Source: Phoronis australis | Lineage: Eukaryota; Phoronida; Phoronidae | Assembly: GCA_002633005.1 (NCBI GenBank) | Contig: NMRA01000221.1 | Coordinates: forward strand, 530,680 to 594,679 | DNA length: 64,000 bases | Reading direction: 5' to 3' | Part shown: in pieces, positions 36,542 to 47,770 of the stretch | Layout of the letters: every line of letters begins with the position of its first letter | How positions within the stretch are numbered: position 1 is the stretch's first letter | Translations under genes and position numbers: made by a program | Notes under the pieces: generated by a model | What the model was told of the DNA's origin: nothing | Database searches by the model: none | The model's input: the letters and a program-made list of their open reading frames with translations, nothing else

Positions 36542-38684
36542 GTAGCTGTCTCGCTCCGAGAAAATCCGTCTTGAAGTTTTAATTTGGTGGTGTAAACGAA
36601 TCAATTCATGTGCATTTTCCCATGTACGTGGACAGGAGCATTAGAGTCACTGGATTGTCAAAAGGTTGAGATTGTGTTATTTCCAGCATACTCAGAATAG
36701 TCATAAACTCATTGTGTCATGCCTTTATCATGTGACAATTGGTTGTATTTAGAGTATCGTTTAGGATTATAGGACCAAAAGGATGTATATATACCACACT
36801 GTTCTGTTTTTGTAAAAACTGGTAAACTCTGTTCAGAATGTTTAGGCAACGTACAGCGCATTGTCGGACGTCAAATTCAAATTGAAATAGGTTATCCGCT
36901 CAGAACCGTACATGCGCACACTTAGGCCCATGCGTCTATATATGAAGTTGTGTCTACATTCGCATATACGCTTATATGCGAACCATCTGAACTAAAATCT
37001 CCTCCATGCCTCAAGTTGAACATCGCGGGAGGCGCGTTTGCCCCACGCGCTTGTGCCATCTGTTGTACATTGGTCATTCCAGAGACGGCCACGCATGCCC
37101 AAGGCAAGCTAGCTTACACATAATAATTGCAGGGAGACAAGTTAAATAAAGACTTAAAATTTCGCTCTCATGAGCATCAGTACTGTAGTTATGAGGTGGC
37201 TTTGAGACTTATTTACAGGGACCACTCCATTGTCAGAAATAGCGACACACATTCACCGCATGGTCCGTCGACATCGTCGCTTTGTGTCCTCAATGCTTTA
37301 TTGGTGAACGCGATGCCCTTCGGCTCGATCGGCAGAGTCCGAGGTGGTGTGGGCGTTAGCGAGCCCACTGAATGAAGTCTATCAAGATGATGTTGAAAAA
37401 TGAAGCTGCACAATGAATAAACAAATAGCATTCGCCTTAGATTTTTAAGACAATTTCATTTACGCGGTTTTGATACCATTCCAGCAGAACTGTGCGTCAC
37501 TGCTCGTCACAAGCACGGCTCAAACAGTGTGAATGAGAAACCTTCGGATGTATAAGTGCAATATATGTATCAAGCAACCCCGCCAACTAGTATAAAGATG
37601 AAGGTCTCAATCCGGCAACAGCGTTCAGATGAGGGCATTTCTACTAATACTAAATCGCATTTTTTCTCTCAACCGCCAACCACCGAATTCATTGTTGTCT
37701 TCTCGTAACGAAGTAGATCAGTCACGTGACTTTTGATTATTTTAGAATCCGATGATCATTCTTTAATTTAAGTGAACGATAGTTCAAATCTTATTAAACA
37801 ATGTGACCTTTGGTAACGAACATATAGGGTTACCCTAAATACTTTTCATAGATTTTAAAGTTTTCATATGTACTATTTTCATAAAAAAATCGAAAGAAGA
37901 TCGGTACGAATTCTAACTATGACTTCTCCTCGAATTTTGGTAGCTGGTAGCAACTATGAGAAAGAAATGTTTTTGTTTATTTTCACCGACTGGCTACACC
38001 CACTATTCGTGTCTAACAGGTCCTAGATTTAATTAAATGTCGATGAAACCGGCATGAGATGTAAAAGTTATTCCTCTCAACATTGCTGCCAGTACCCTGC
38101 GCAACAACAGAAGTCAGCTAGTGCGCACTAGTTCACTCACTGGCACGACTACTAGTTGCCAACAACAGTCCCTACTCTTCCGAACTAAAAGCGTCGGACT
38201 GAAGGAAAATTTATTTCTCAACCTTGTGGTCCTAACTTTTATCAAAAGGAATGAAACCAAACAAAAGCGAGAGCCATACACAAGTCCGGAAGGGATTTGA
38301 ACTGACTTCAAACATAGCGGTGTGAAGGAATCTATGCTTGATGTCATCCTCGACAATACCGGTTCATATTCTCTAAAAAGTCCTTCCACTTTTTTAAATT
38401 GAAACTAGCCTACGTACACTCCAGTTCTTTCAAGATTCCTTGCGTAACTTTTAGTAACGATAGCGCAGTTTACAGAAAAACAAATGAATCTAATAATGGA
38501 ATTTGATAACGATAGCGCAACTTCGTCGTAGACACGTTTCCTATTATTCACGTCACAGATAGCGATTTCAAAACTTATTACCACGAACTCTCGTCACGAT
38601 GATTTACTAAAGTCATTCAAAAGAAATTTGTATCACCGAAACTAATCAACTAATCACGAGAGTTTCACCCCAAAAGACTGGACA
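36542..38684. other. Spacer between receptor and Kelch-like gene
   Basis: AATAAA signals occur at 37145-37150 and 37416-37421 and could end the receptor transcript. No exon, RNA or repeat is supported. The 5' UTR of the Kelch-like gene must begin somewhere before 38685, but no TATA box is clear. Confidence 0.45.
37145..37150 (+). terminator. Candidate polyadenylation signal AATAAA for the receptor gene
   Basis: First AATAAA after the receptor stop, about 975 nt downstream; a second lies at 37416-37421. A signal this short occurs often by chance. Confidence 0.25.
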
Positions 38685-39508
38685 ATGGAAAGGATATCAG
38701 GTCGAAGATCCGCCACTCCTCTACAAGGTTCAAAAAGTCACAAAGATGACAGTGATTACGAACCATGCCAAATGAGTATAACAGAACACGCAACAGAAAC
38801 ATTTAACTTCCTTTACACGCTTTGGAAAGAGAAGAATCTGTGTGATTTAGTAATCACTTGCGATGGCAAGGAATATTGGGCGCATCGAGTCGCGCTCGCA
38901 CCACATAGTGACTACTTCGCTACCAAATTCAGGGAGCTCAGATCAACCGATGTAGCTCAACTGACTGTGAATGAGACCACTGGAGAAGCGGTTCAGACTA
39001 TTTTAGAGTATATCTACACTGCAAGACTTACTATAACCTCGGATATAGTAGAAGCTGTTCTTAGCTGTGCTGATCAACTCGGGATAGATGTGGTCATAGC
39101 AAAATGCAAGGACACTCTTCTACAGTTCACACCCGAAAACGTCATACCGTGCATCTACGTAGCAGAAAAGTACAACTTGGTAGAAGTGCAGGAAAAAGCT
39201 TACAAATACGTTCTGGAATTTTTCCCAGCAGTTTCAAAAACGAAATCATTTCTAGACAGCAAGCTGTCGAGCTTAATGGTCTTTATGATGGACGACAATC
39301 TTCGAGTTGCAAACGAACTGGAAGTATTTTACATAGCTCTAAGTTGGATTGAGCAAGATCGCGAAGCTCGCGTGGAACACATTGGTGAGCTGATGGGGGG
39401 CGTAAGACTTGGATTGATATCACCGGAAGACTTACACAATCATGTTGAATCAGTGGATTACGTCGCTGATTGCCCGGATGTTGCAGAGATGATGTTCGAA
39501 GCGTATAA
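38685..39508 (+). CDS. Kelch-like gene exon 1: N-terminus, BTB and BACK
   Basis: Encodes residues 1-274 and two bases of codon 275. Residues 1-35 are a polar leader. The donor GTAAGT at 39509-39514 overlaps an in-frame TAA, so unspliced RNA would stop here after BTB-BACK. Confidence 0.9.
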
Positions 39509-41740
39509 GTAAGTTACTTAACTTGCTGGTAACCGTTGATTTTAAAGGGATACTAAACCCTGTTTTGATGATTTCCACCAATCCTTGTGCATCATTGACG
39601 TCAATCTTCCAAGTTAAGGGCAGGAATCAAGTAAAAAGTCATTACTCGGTCCCTATGTCACGAATTGGACATTATGGTGGTGGTCTTGATAGTTGCCATG
39701 TAATTCACTAAAAGCGTAGATCACGCTTGCTCATTCAGCAGACTTTGAAAGGAGTTTTCAATTTTCCTCTAAACTTTTGGGGGGTGTCGAGGGTTACAGA
39801 GTATTATTTTTTCAAAGAACTGGATGGAAAAGTCGATTTTAATATCTGTTAACGCAACAAAACCGAGTTTGTTATCCTTTTAACGGTTTTATACCTTCTA
39901 GGAACCTCCTTGAAGTACCCGTGTTTTAGTTGTGTTTGTATATTATGGTTCTGAATAAACGTTTTCTTTCTTTCTTTCTCCTCACCCCCCTGTCTCCCCT
40001 CCCCCCTCTCTCTCCCTTCCTCTTTCGTTATGCCACTCTATTGAAATACTATAGAACGCTGTTTCGGTGTGTAAAACGGATGTGCCAAAGATATCACCAT
40101 ACATTCTAAACAGCGCTTAGAAACATGCAATGTAGTCCTTTATTAAATGCTATTAATTATTTACAAACGTTGTAGGTATCACGCCCTAAAGCATCTGGCT
40201 GGCGTGGCACCCATGGAAATAGTACCGGCCCAGCGAAAGTGGATTCGCAAGCCTGCCATGGAAAAGGCAAAGTCGTCCTATCTAAAGACTTCGCCGGCGG
40301 AGTTCAGTCCGGTACCAACAACCGAGACTGATGGTTCAGAAGTGGAAAGTATGGCGATGCCAGGTTCGCCAACGACCACAAACATGACACCAATGGATCG
40401 GGGCGACCGCGACTATGAGGGTTACAATAAAGATCACATGCGATCACCAAAGGGACATAACTATGGTTAGCAGCCGTTTACTCCAAAGAGCAAATTCCGA
40501 AATAATGAAAAGTAGAAAACTGATTACACTGTATCGTTAACTTTAACATATCCTTGTCAAAGACACTCGAGATTACACGGGCACAATACGTGTTCACGGT
40601 TGTCTCGTGTTAAACTCAAGTTTTAAAACGAGTGGTCTAACTGCTTATTTCACTCAGTGCTTTTTAGTTGACAGATTTCAGTCTTTCAAATCTTCGGAAA
40701 ATAAGTTGCAGCTAGTAGTACCGCAGTTGACTATGCCGTTAGCCAAAACTTGATACCAGTGGGCGTCTATTAGAAAATTATTCAGCAGATACGCCCAGGG
40801 CATACATTTGGTAAAAATATGGATGGTTGAATCGCAAAACTTTTCCTAAGTTCGCTGGAAATGTACACCAAAACAATACGTTATGTAAATATTCAACCAT
40901 GAACTCCTTTCCTGGTGAAACAGTATTGCCGTCCACGTACAGACGTCTACTAGAACAAGTTACTCCTAGAACGAGGTTTCTCAAGGTTTGGAGGTAGGCT
41001 GGACGTTGTTTAAACTAGTGCAACTTGTGCCGTTTGTAACAATTTACTCCACCTTATCGAAGTAAGGTAACTTGTTCTGTGCTAACTTGCACCACTTCTA
41101 ATCGCTGTCTGGACGCAAACCAGGGGCAAGCCGGAAGTAATTACCAGCTGCGGTGACATACAGACGGGTCCTCCTTTGAGCGTCGTTTTTGCATCACTTG
41201 TTCATTTTCATGCACACAGCAACAACTTTCGCCTTGCGCTAGTTATCGAATATGTGTGTGTGGACGCTCCACTAAACGTGGGGCGAATTTTACTTGTGCA
41301 CGTTGTTCTAGAGTACGTCTGTGTTTGGACTGGACTAACAATACATTTACCATCATTGTGTATTTACTGCCTTGGTTTCAATTTGCAGTACTGATACACC
41401 CGAGCATTTATTCGCCACTTTCAAATAAGTCACCTTAACGGACGTTTTCCTAATGTATACTCAGGTCTTTTCATCTGAAAACCTCGCTGATGCAATAATT
41501 GAGTTCTGATTTTCGTAAAACAGACACTACGCCAATGAAGGGCAGGGCACCTAGTCGTTCAGCCAGAAGCGAGCAAAGCATGGACAACCGCTCCTATATG
41601 AGGTCAAGAGCCCGTAGTTCGAGTCCGCCCAGAAAGTCCGGAGGGGTCAGAGAGAGGATGCATTCGCCACAGCACCGCAGTTCGCCGCGGCTGCCAGCAG
41701 AGGTTTGCTGAAACGATCATCATCATCGTCATCGTCATCG

Positions 41741-41777
<37 letters not shown>

Positions 41778-44700
41778 TACCACCATATTCATTCTCATTA
41801 TCATCATCTTCTTCGTCTTCTTGTTCATCATCATCATCATCATCGCTGCTGATATTCTTTTAATACTTTTGAAAAACAAATTGTCTTGATATATACGGAT
41901 CTAGTATCATCTCCCTCTCCCCTCCCTGCCTCTTTCTCAGAACTGCAAATAGTTACTATAAATTACTGCTAGACTCTATTGTGCTTACAGTTACATAACT
42001 ACACCTTTATTTGGTAATTGTTAACTGGGAGCGTCACACCAAATTTCTACTTTAAGTCTTCAGTCACTTTTCATGACTCCAGAGACGGTTATGTCAATGT
42101 GAGTTTGCCTTTATTATTTTCAAATGACATCTCTCCGCTGTTTTAACGGCAAAACAAACTTTTATGCGGATGACACTTCACATTTATATCGAAGTCCTAG
42201 GTTGAACCAGCCGATTTTGTTGTACTATGTAAAGATAATAAACCAAGTTGCACTTTTTGGTGAAAAATGGTGAATGACTTTTCCAAGCTTCTGCGACACC
42301 TGATGTGTGTCTATCTTGAAGCAAACAGCGGGACGTTTGAACATTACCTGGCCCCACATATGTGAAAGGATGAATCTAAGTCTACTTCTTCCGTATAAGA
42401 ACAGATGTTCGACTCTTTGAAACACACTCCTTCATACCACGTCAAAACCAGTTTCTCCCTGTCCCGACTCAGCACATCCTCCTTCTCAAAAGTATGACCT
42501 GGTCTTCGCAGTGACCGAACACAACAAAGTCCTAAGTGTTGTGAGGTTGTCTATCTATGTGTGACTACAGATTTGAAAGACGTAATGAAGTGAAATTTCC
42601 TAACCCAGTTCGTACTTGTTTGGGGGCCTCTCCACATACGGGATGGGCTTCCTCGCCAGTACATGGTTGTTCCAGTTGAGAGGTGTCTTGTTTGAAGGTG
42701 TGAAGGAGTGTGTTGTTAAAGACTGGACATCGCAAAAAAGAGTTGGACTGAGATTCAATCTATCAAAAAGATATAGTTCAAAGTTCCTCGCTGTTTGTCT
42801 CAAAATTGACACAACCTGCCAGGTATCGAAGAAGCTTGAAAACTGGCCGACGAAACGTTGCTTTCGATTCGCAAGTAAGTCTTGGGTTAAGCTAATTGTA
42901 TAGACCTATCAACTCCATCCCATAATGTTCACACTCCAAACTCGCCAGCCAATCACTTCAGTGGCCGCCATTTTGTTAGGACAGGCTATTAATCTCCCGA
43001 GCATACTCGCAAAGCGCTCGCTTTTCACTCTCGTGTTTTTGCGAATTAAGTCATGCGTTATCTTGCTTTTCTCGCGAGAAGCCAGTGATATCTTTCGGTA
43101 CCCGCTAATTCAGTCACTGGGTGAGTGATGATAACCATAGAGATATCGGTGTAAAACACGGTTCAGAGTTGTTTTCGCCTCTAATCTGATTGGCATCTCC
43201 TTCCGCCAAATGCACACGCGCGTCCTCTCTCACCCACAGAGTGATTCCAGCCAACCACACGTGCAGCTTAGCGCGGCACCTCACAGCTGCTTCGTGTCTA
43301 ACAAGTATCTGCACCAACAGAAGTACACGCCTCCCACGGTGCTGGTGACGGGTGGCATCAACATGGACCATCTGCGTGAGGAGGACGGCAAGACCGCGCT
43401 GACGCTGAAGAACAAAGGTCGTGTCTGGGAGGACATGCAGACCCTGCCGCTCTCGCTTCATCACCACGCCATGTTCGCTGTAGACAATTTCCTCTACGTC
43501 GTTGGTGAGTATAGTGCTAAACTAGTTACAAAGAGTGTGAATGAGGTTGGTTAAGCCATTTATATCGTGTTATTCTTTTGTCATATTTTGGTGGTATTTG
43601 ATAGCCAACGTGTAAGATTGATTGCTGTCCACCATAACAGACGAAATTACATTGTTTTCGAGTAAGAGATCCAGACTTTCAGTTTGTCTACGGCGACAAA
43701 AAGAGAACAAGTGCTGGCTGCCCATGACGCGGAAACCGCCGCGAGCCAGCTTCCGTGACCGTGGTTGCCAGCACATGGTGCTGCTCTGGACGCATGTCTG
43801 AAGAAAGCCAGCTTCACGTGATTAGCTAACATCTAATATGACAATTTATACTTCAAATAGCACATGTTACCTCATGTGCGCACCCAGCCTAAAAATGGGG
43901 GGACTCGAATTTTTGGAAATGTGCAGTACATTCATTGCTGTGAATTTTGGTAGTTCCTGTCTTTTGTCTCGTTTTCTCGAAATTTGAGTCATTTGAGACA
44001 TGATCAATTGAACGCACCTGGTATGACTTTGATCGCTTTCGACGCGTATGCCAAAATCTATGTAACACAATTTGAATCGGTCGAAGAGGGATCATAGTAA
44101 GATACTCGTCCAATGCATTTCTACTATACTCCCTGCACACGATACGACAATACATCAAGTGCAGCTGATTCTGCACCGTGTACGGCTGCCTTAATCGACA
44201 CATATCAACCCCTGTAGGTGGCTCTGTGTTCATACGCGATCACCCGCAAGCCATTGCTAACCCCACCAACTCGCTGTACAAGTACGACCCGCGCACGCGC
44301 CAGTGGCAGCGTGGGATGCCCATGTATTACAAGCGTATGTACCACTCGGTGGCCGTGGTTAACAAGGTGGCCTACATCATGGGAGGACAAAACGAGCGCG
44401 ATGAGTGAGTTCTGTAGTTCTTTAGAAATGTTATGTCGAAATGTATGGGAGCCTCTAATACGCACTATAATCTGTTCCACAATTTCAGAGTACAAATATA
44501 ATTGAGAGTTGTTAGTGGGTCTATTCACAGAAAGCATTGCAAAGTAAGATTAATTTTCCGGTATGCATATAGGCCTGATTGCATATAGCATGCCTTTAAA
44601 CTTCAGATTAGAACCTTTTAATCAATCGTAAGATATGTGTTCTGTTTTTTTTCGTGGTAAGAACAAGAGTCTAGATTTCGAGATAGCACACAACTTATTC

Positions 44701-47551
44701 TGACCACGTTTGCACAGGCGGCACATCCGTAACATCTCACGTCTCAGTCTAGTGATATTCACCAGAAACGATGTAATATTATCGCAGGTACATTGGCGTT
44801 GTGGAGTGCTTTAACACCAAGAATGGCAAGTGGACCCGTTGCCGAACAATGCCGACGGCGAGGATAGGAATCGCCGTGGAGGCGCTCAACGAAAAGGTGT
44901 ACTGCGTAGGAGGCTTCAATGACACTATGAAGCCCTCAGCCATCGTGGATAGTGTGGACTGCTTCATTCCTTCCGCCAACAAGTAGGTCTGAGTGAGAAT
45001 AATCGGTTCGTGACCTAAAATATTTCTGTCCATGAGATTGTGGGTCAAATGAATATGGCGTATGATTGTAGCAATTGCTGTAAACCAACGGCTGATTTCC
45101 CCGGAAGGTCACTCATACTGACAAAGTGGCCGCAGGCGTGTACCAAACACTGCTGTGAGACCCCCTATTGCGGGTACCAGGTGTGCTAATTCTCACTCGC
45201 TATAGTGATGCCTATTGCGGGTAGGAAGACGGTCAGTGCGCCTTTTGCGGGGCTGATCAGGCCAATGAAGTGAAACTTTGATGGGACGAAATGGAAATTT
45301 AGGAGCCTATTGGACCCCGCGCGGGTCTTGCAACTTGCTGAAAAATACCACCTATTGGCATTTTTGGTACACGCCTGCGGGCACCTTGTCAACAGGAGTG
45401 ACCTCCCGGGCTGATTTCATGATGTTGATACGCTCAATTGATCGGGCTGGATTGCAAAATGCTTTCTTTTGCGAAAATTAACCTTTATTGACAGATGTCG
45501 ACAGTGAAGTTGGAAAATTCATCTCCTTACGAATCTTGAAAGTGACATCAGATTTTTATGCTTTAATTGGCCAAATGATAGCAAACCTGTGAAGTCTGTA
45601 GATGTTGTAAAATTGCTCAACAGGTGGCAGGCAAAGTGCCCGTTGGAAACACCGCGCTGTCACGCGAGTCTCGTGAATGTCAACCAGCGACTCTTCCTGA
45701 TTGGTGGTGTGGCGCGCGTGCCGCACCGGAAGGGGGCGGTTGCCAGCCTTCAGTCTATAGAGATGTATTACGAGAAGCAGGACGTCTGGGAGTACATCAC
45801 CGACATGAGCGTACCCAGACACGACTTCGGCACGTGCTCTGTCGGTGAGTACTCACACTACAAAATCAGTTTTTTTAGCGAGAAACGTTTATAGTTTTTT
45901 TTGAGGGTGCTCTTGTTTCATCTTGCATTTTCTGAACTCGATATATGGACCATTCCTAGGACGCGTGGAAACGTAATGGGGATAATAGACACTCTGCCAG
46001 AGACTAACCACACAGTCTTATATTGCAACACAAACAAAACATTCCATGTAAAGATGGTGTATTAATGAAACATTGAAAACAAGTGGCTGTAATCTTGTGA
46101 CCACGACAAATCACGCTTCTTACCACCGCGGCGGAAGACTGTCATATCTTAAACAAGACAGAAAATAGGAAGCTCGCATTTCTTGTGAACAAACATGTCA
46201 AATGTGAGTGAATTTTTCTCCTGTGACTAACTTGTGATGTTGGTAACGATTTTGATAACACAGGCTATATTCACTTGTTTTTTGTACCGTCTCATCTGTG
46301 GTTGCGGTTAGCTGAGAAGTTTACCAAATCCGTCCAGCTAGAGCATTGGTATTTTATTCACGAAAGCCTTACGGGCATTCCTGAAGGGATCCCAGCTACC
46401 CGTTTATCGATCTCGATTCTCATGTTAGGAGGGTAACGGAAGTATTTTTAAACAATAGTTACAGCAACTGCATTTGTATAGTATCAACCTTTTAAACTTA
46501 TATATGGTCCATTTTCAAGTAAGACAACACGAAGCGGTTTATTGGGCCAAAACAATTATGAGCTCTAGCCCGTCTCTATTACACCCATGCAATACAAGAT
46601 ATGTTAACTATCTGTTTCTAATGGCTCGTGTTTGTAATTAAAGCGACATTAAAACAGTACATTCAGTCAAAATAAATGATACGATCTGGACCACTCATTG
46701 TCATAAAATTGATCTGAGTTTGCTCCGTAGTCAAATTGGGGGCGATTTCAGGCGCTTCAGAGGAAGTGATAGTTCGACATTTCTTCGGACCATGCGGGTC
46801 AACCATGAGCTTGGTCTGAAGAAATGGCGAAGAACTGTCAGTTCTTGCCGAGGTCAGAGGTCACTTCTAAATCTATTAAGGGATAAGGTAAGGTCAGTTT
46901 TACAAGTGGCCTAAACTAAAGTTCGTCTTTGACGGAAAGCACGGACTTCTAATGCTTGCTTGCACCCAGCCTAAAAGTGGGGGTCTAGAATTTTTTAGTT
47001 TGTGGACCTTTTACTAAGATTCACGGGTTACGTTCAGAGCTATGAATTGTGCATTCGCCGAATATTGATTGAATCTGAAATCTAACCATTGCAGAGTTTC
47101 TCGTTGTTATGTTATTTTCAAGTCCTGTTTAAATGAAAATAGCGAATTAATTGCTTAAAATAATCAACACAAAAATAAACAATCGATTCAGGTGAATATA
47201 AAATACGTCTGACATAATTTCGTTGTCTGTGATTAGCAAGTTTACTTCAAAAAGAAAGCGGTGCGAGATCTTTCAGTAAAGCAAAATATCATAGCAATTT
47301 ATGTAAACTTTTTAAAAAGTATCCCTTCTGCTCATGTCTTCCGCTCATTCAAAGTACTTTTGTTTCCTTCGCTGTCTTCAGGATCCAAAATCTACGTGAT
47401 TGGCGGCTACAGCACTGCCCGTAACCAGGCCGAGTCGACGGTCGAGTGTTATGACGTGTCCACTGGCGAATGGGAAAAGGGCATCACGGTCCTGCCCTAC
47501 AGCGCTGTCGGTTTGAAAGCAATCGCTTTCGACAGCTCGGAAGCGGAATAA
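38685..47551 (+). CDS. Kelch-like protein (BTB-BACK-linker-six Kelch repeats), eight exons
   Basis: Exons: 38685-39508, 40176-40465, 41524-41702, 43240-43504, 44218-44404, 44788-44982, 45624-45844, 47382-47551. Coding length is 2331 nt, giving 776 residues, and every junction phase matches. Residues 43-145 form a BTB domain (CDLVITCDGKEYWAHRVALA), 150-275 a BACK domain, and about 463-776 a Kelch propeller with six GG signatures (VTGG, VVGG, IMGG, CVGG, IGG, VIGG). Family members usually dimerise through BTB, bind Cullin-3 and present substrates on the propeller for ubiquitination; that role is inferred here. The odd part is a disordered linker of about 180 residues between BACK and Kelch, rich in Ser, Arg, Met and Pro. 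The start ATG has A at -3 and G at +4. I cannot assign an orthologue. Confidence 0.92.
39546..39879 (+). mobile_element. 334-bp TTAA-flanked TIR element in Kelch intron 1
   Basis: Starts AGGGATACTAAACCCTGTTT and ends GTTTGTTATCCTT, an imperfect inverse. TTAA borders both ends (39542-39545 and 39880-39883). It is clearly homologous to 58433-58787 in the CLCA gene: CTGTTTTGATGAT, GACATTATGG, TTGCCRTGTA, CACTAAAAGCGTA, ATCACGCTTGC and TATCTGTTAA occur in the same order. Non-coding. Confidence 0.85.
39962..40025 (+). repeat. Pyrimidine tract (TTTC)n / C-rich
   Basis: About 64 bases almost wholly C and T, beginning with four TTTC units. It lies 150 bases before the exon 2 acceptor, too far to be its polypyrimidine tract. 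Confidence 0.8.
40176..40465 (+). CDS. Kelch-like gene exon 2: end of BACK and first linker part
   Basis: Begins after TTGTAG with G completing Lys275, then YHALKHLAG, the usual tail of a BACK domain. It continues into a Pro/Thr/Met-rich stretch (residues about 285-372). The donor is weak (G then GTTAGC), but its phase 1 fits exon 3 exactly. If not spliced, a TAG ends the frame at 40470. Confidence 0.75.
41524..41702 (+). CDS. Kelch-like gene exon 3: Ser/Arg-rich linker
   Basis: Acceptor TAAAACAG; encodes residues 372-431. Motifs include PSRSARSEQSMDNRS, RSRARSSSPPRK and SPQHRSSPR, resembling RS-type phosphorylation and nuclear-localisation segments. The donor (GAG then GTTTGC) is weak, but phase 0 matches exon 4. 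Confidence 0.7.
41716..41845. repeat. (ATC/TCG)n trinucleotide tract in Kelch intron 3
   Basis: Begins 14 bases after the exon 3 donor. Mostly TCATCA with TCG and TCT variants. Poly-Met frames on the minus strand are artefacts of it. Confidence 0.9.
42270..42850. repeat. Diverged inverted repeat, arms about 42270-42440 and 42697-42850, in Kelch intron 3
   Basis: The minus strand of the left arm and the plus strand of the right arm share TGAAGGAGTGTGTT, then about 85 bases later CGCTGTTTG, A-A-ATWGACACA, and CGMAGAAGCTTGRAAA. Both arms read as similar peptide in one frame (AVCFKIDTHQVSQKL versus AVCLKIDTTCQVSKKL). This suggests two inverted copies of a once-coding segment, possibly from a transposon. 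No family recognised. Confidence 0.6.
43240..43504 (+). CDS. Kelch-like gene exon 4: start of the propeller
   Basis: Strong acceptor CCTCTCTCACCCACAG, donor GTGAGT. Encodes residues 432-520, including VLVTGG and WEDMQTLPLSLHHHAMFAVD, ending at the Gly of the next YVVGG. Phase 1 end. Confidence 0.9.
43879..43985. mobile_element. GCACCCAG-family element, copy 2 (truncated), in Kelch intron 4
   Basis: Begins GCGCACCCAGCCTAAAAATG then GGGGGACTCGAATTTTTG and later GGTAGTTCCTGTCTTTTGTC; relative to 33830-34063 it has an internal deletion and lacks the right end. Confidence 0.7.
44218..44404 (+). CDS. Kelch-like gene exon 5: Kelch repeat
   Basis: Acceptor CCCCTGTAG, donor GTGAGT. Residues 520-582: YKYDPRTRQWQRGMPMYYKR, HSVAVVNKVAYIMGGQ, with the typical Trp and the GG pair. 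Phase 2 end. Confidence 0.92.
44788..44982 (+). CDS. Kelch-like gene exon 6: Kelch repeat
   Basis: Acceptor TTATCGCAG, donor GTAGGT. Residues 582-647: VECFNTKNGKWTRCRTMP, EKVYCVGGFND. Phase 2 end. Confidence 0.92.
45100..45409. mobile_element. 310-bp Mutator-like MITE with 9-bp TSD in Kelch intron 6
   Basis: Inverted ends: CCCGGAAGGTCACTC then CTGACAAAGTGGCCGCAGGC and GTGTACCAAA at the left; the right end reads inward CCGGGAGGTCACTC then TTGACAAGGTGCCCGCAGGC and GTGTACCAAA. That is about 48 bp of TIR. GCTGATTTC is duplicated at 45091-45099 and 45410-45418. The word CCTATTGCGGGTA repeats inside. No coding capacity. Confidence 0.88.
45624..45844 (+). CDS. Kelch-like gene exon 7: Kelch repeat
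   Basis: Acceptor GCTCAACAG, donor GTGAGT. Residues 647-721: HASLVNVNQRLFLIGGV, a basic loop (PHRKGAV), then EMYYEKQDVWEYITDMSVPR. Phase 1 end. Confidence 0.92.
46962..47067. mobile_element. GCACCCAG-family element, copy 3 (truncated), in Kelch intron 7
   Basis: Starts GCACCCAGCCTAAAAGTGGG and keeps TTACTAAGATTCACGGGTTA, CGTTCAGAGCTATGAATTGT and ATTCGCCGAAT in the order of copy 1, then stops. Confidence 0.75.
47382..47551 (+). CDS. Kelch-like gene exon 8: last Kelch repeat and stop
   Basis: Acceptor TCGCTGTCTTCAG. Residues 721-776: GSKIYVIGGYSTA, ECYDVSTGEWEKG, then VGLKAIAF, which closes the propeller. TAA at 47549-47551. Confidence 0.92.
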
Positions 47552-47764
47552 AGACAAACAAAAACACGCCGAGAAAGTCTACCGAAAATTCAACGGGTTA
47601 CAAAAAAAACTGTAAATGATATTTTTATATATCTTTATTTTGACTTCCTGCTGCAAACATAGATTTGTATACAGTAGATTTTCCATTCAAGAAAGTGCAC
47701 AACCACTATCGATTGATATACAGATATATCTATATAGACTTTACATGGTCAGCGGTATTTTTCT

Positions 47765-47770
47765 AATAAA
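47765..47770 (+). terminator. Polyadenylation signal of the Kelch-like gene
   Basis: AATAAA 214 bases after the stop codon, in AT-rich DNA. It gives a 3' UTR of about 230 bases. Confidence 0.6.

Noticed and set aside
41604-41879. Poly-Met open frame on the minus strand
   Set aside because: It is the complement of the ATC tract just after Kelch exon 3 and overlaps that exon in the antisense direction.
43210-43239. ATG-like start just before Kelch exon 4
   Set aside because: It lies in the polypyrimidine tract and acceptor; the exon begins at 43240 in phase 0 with exon 3.
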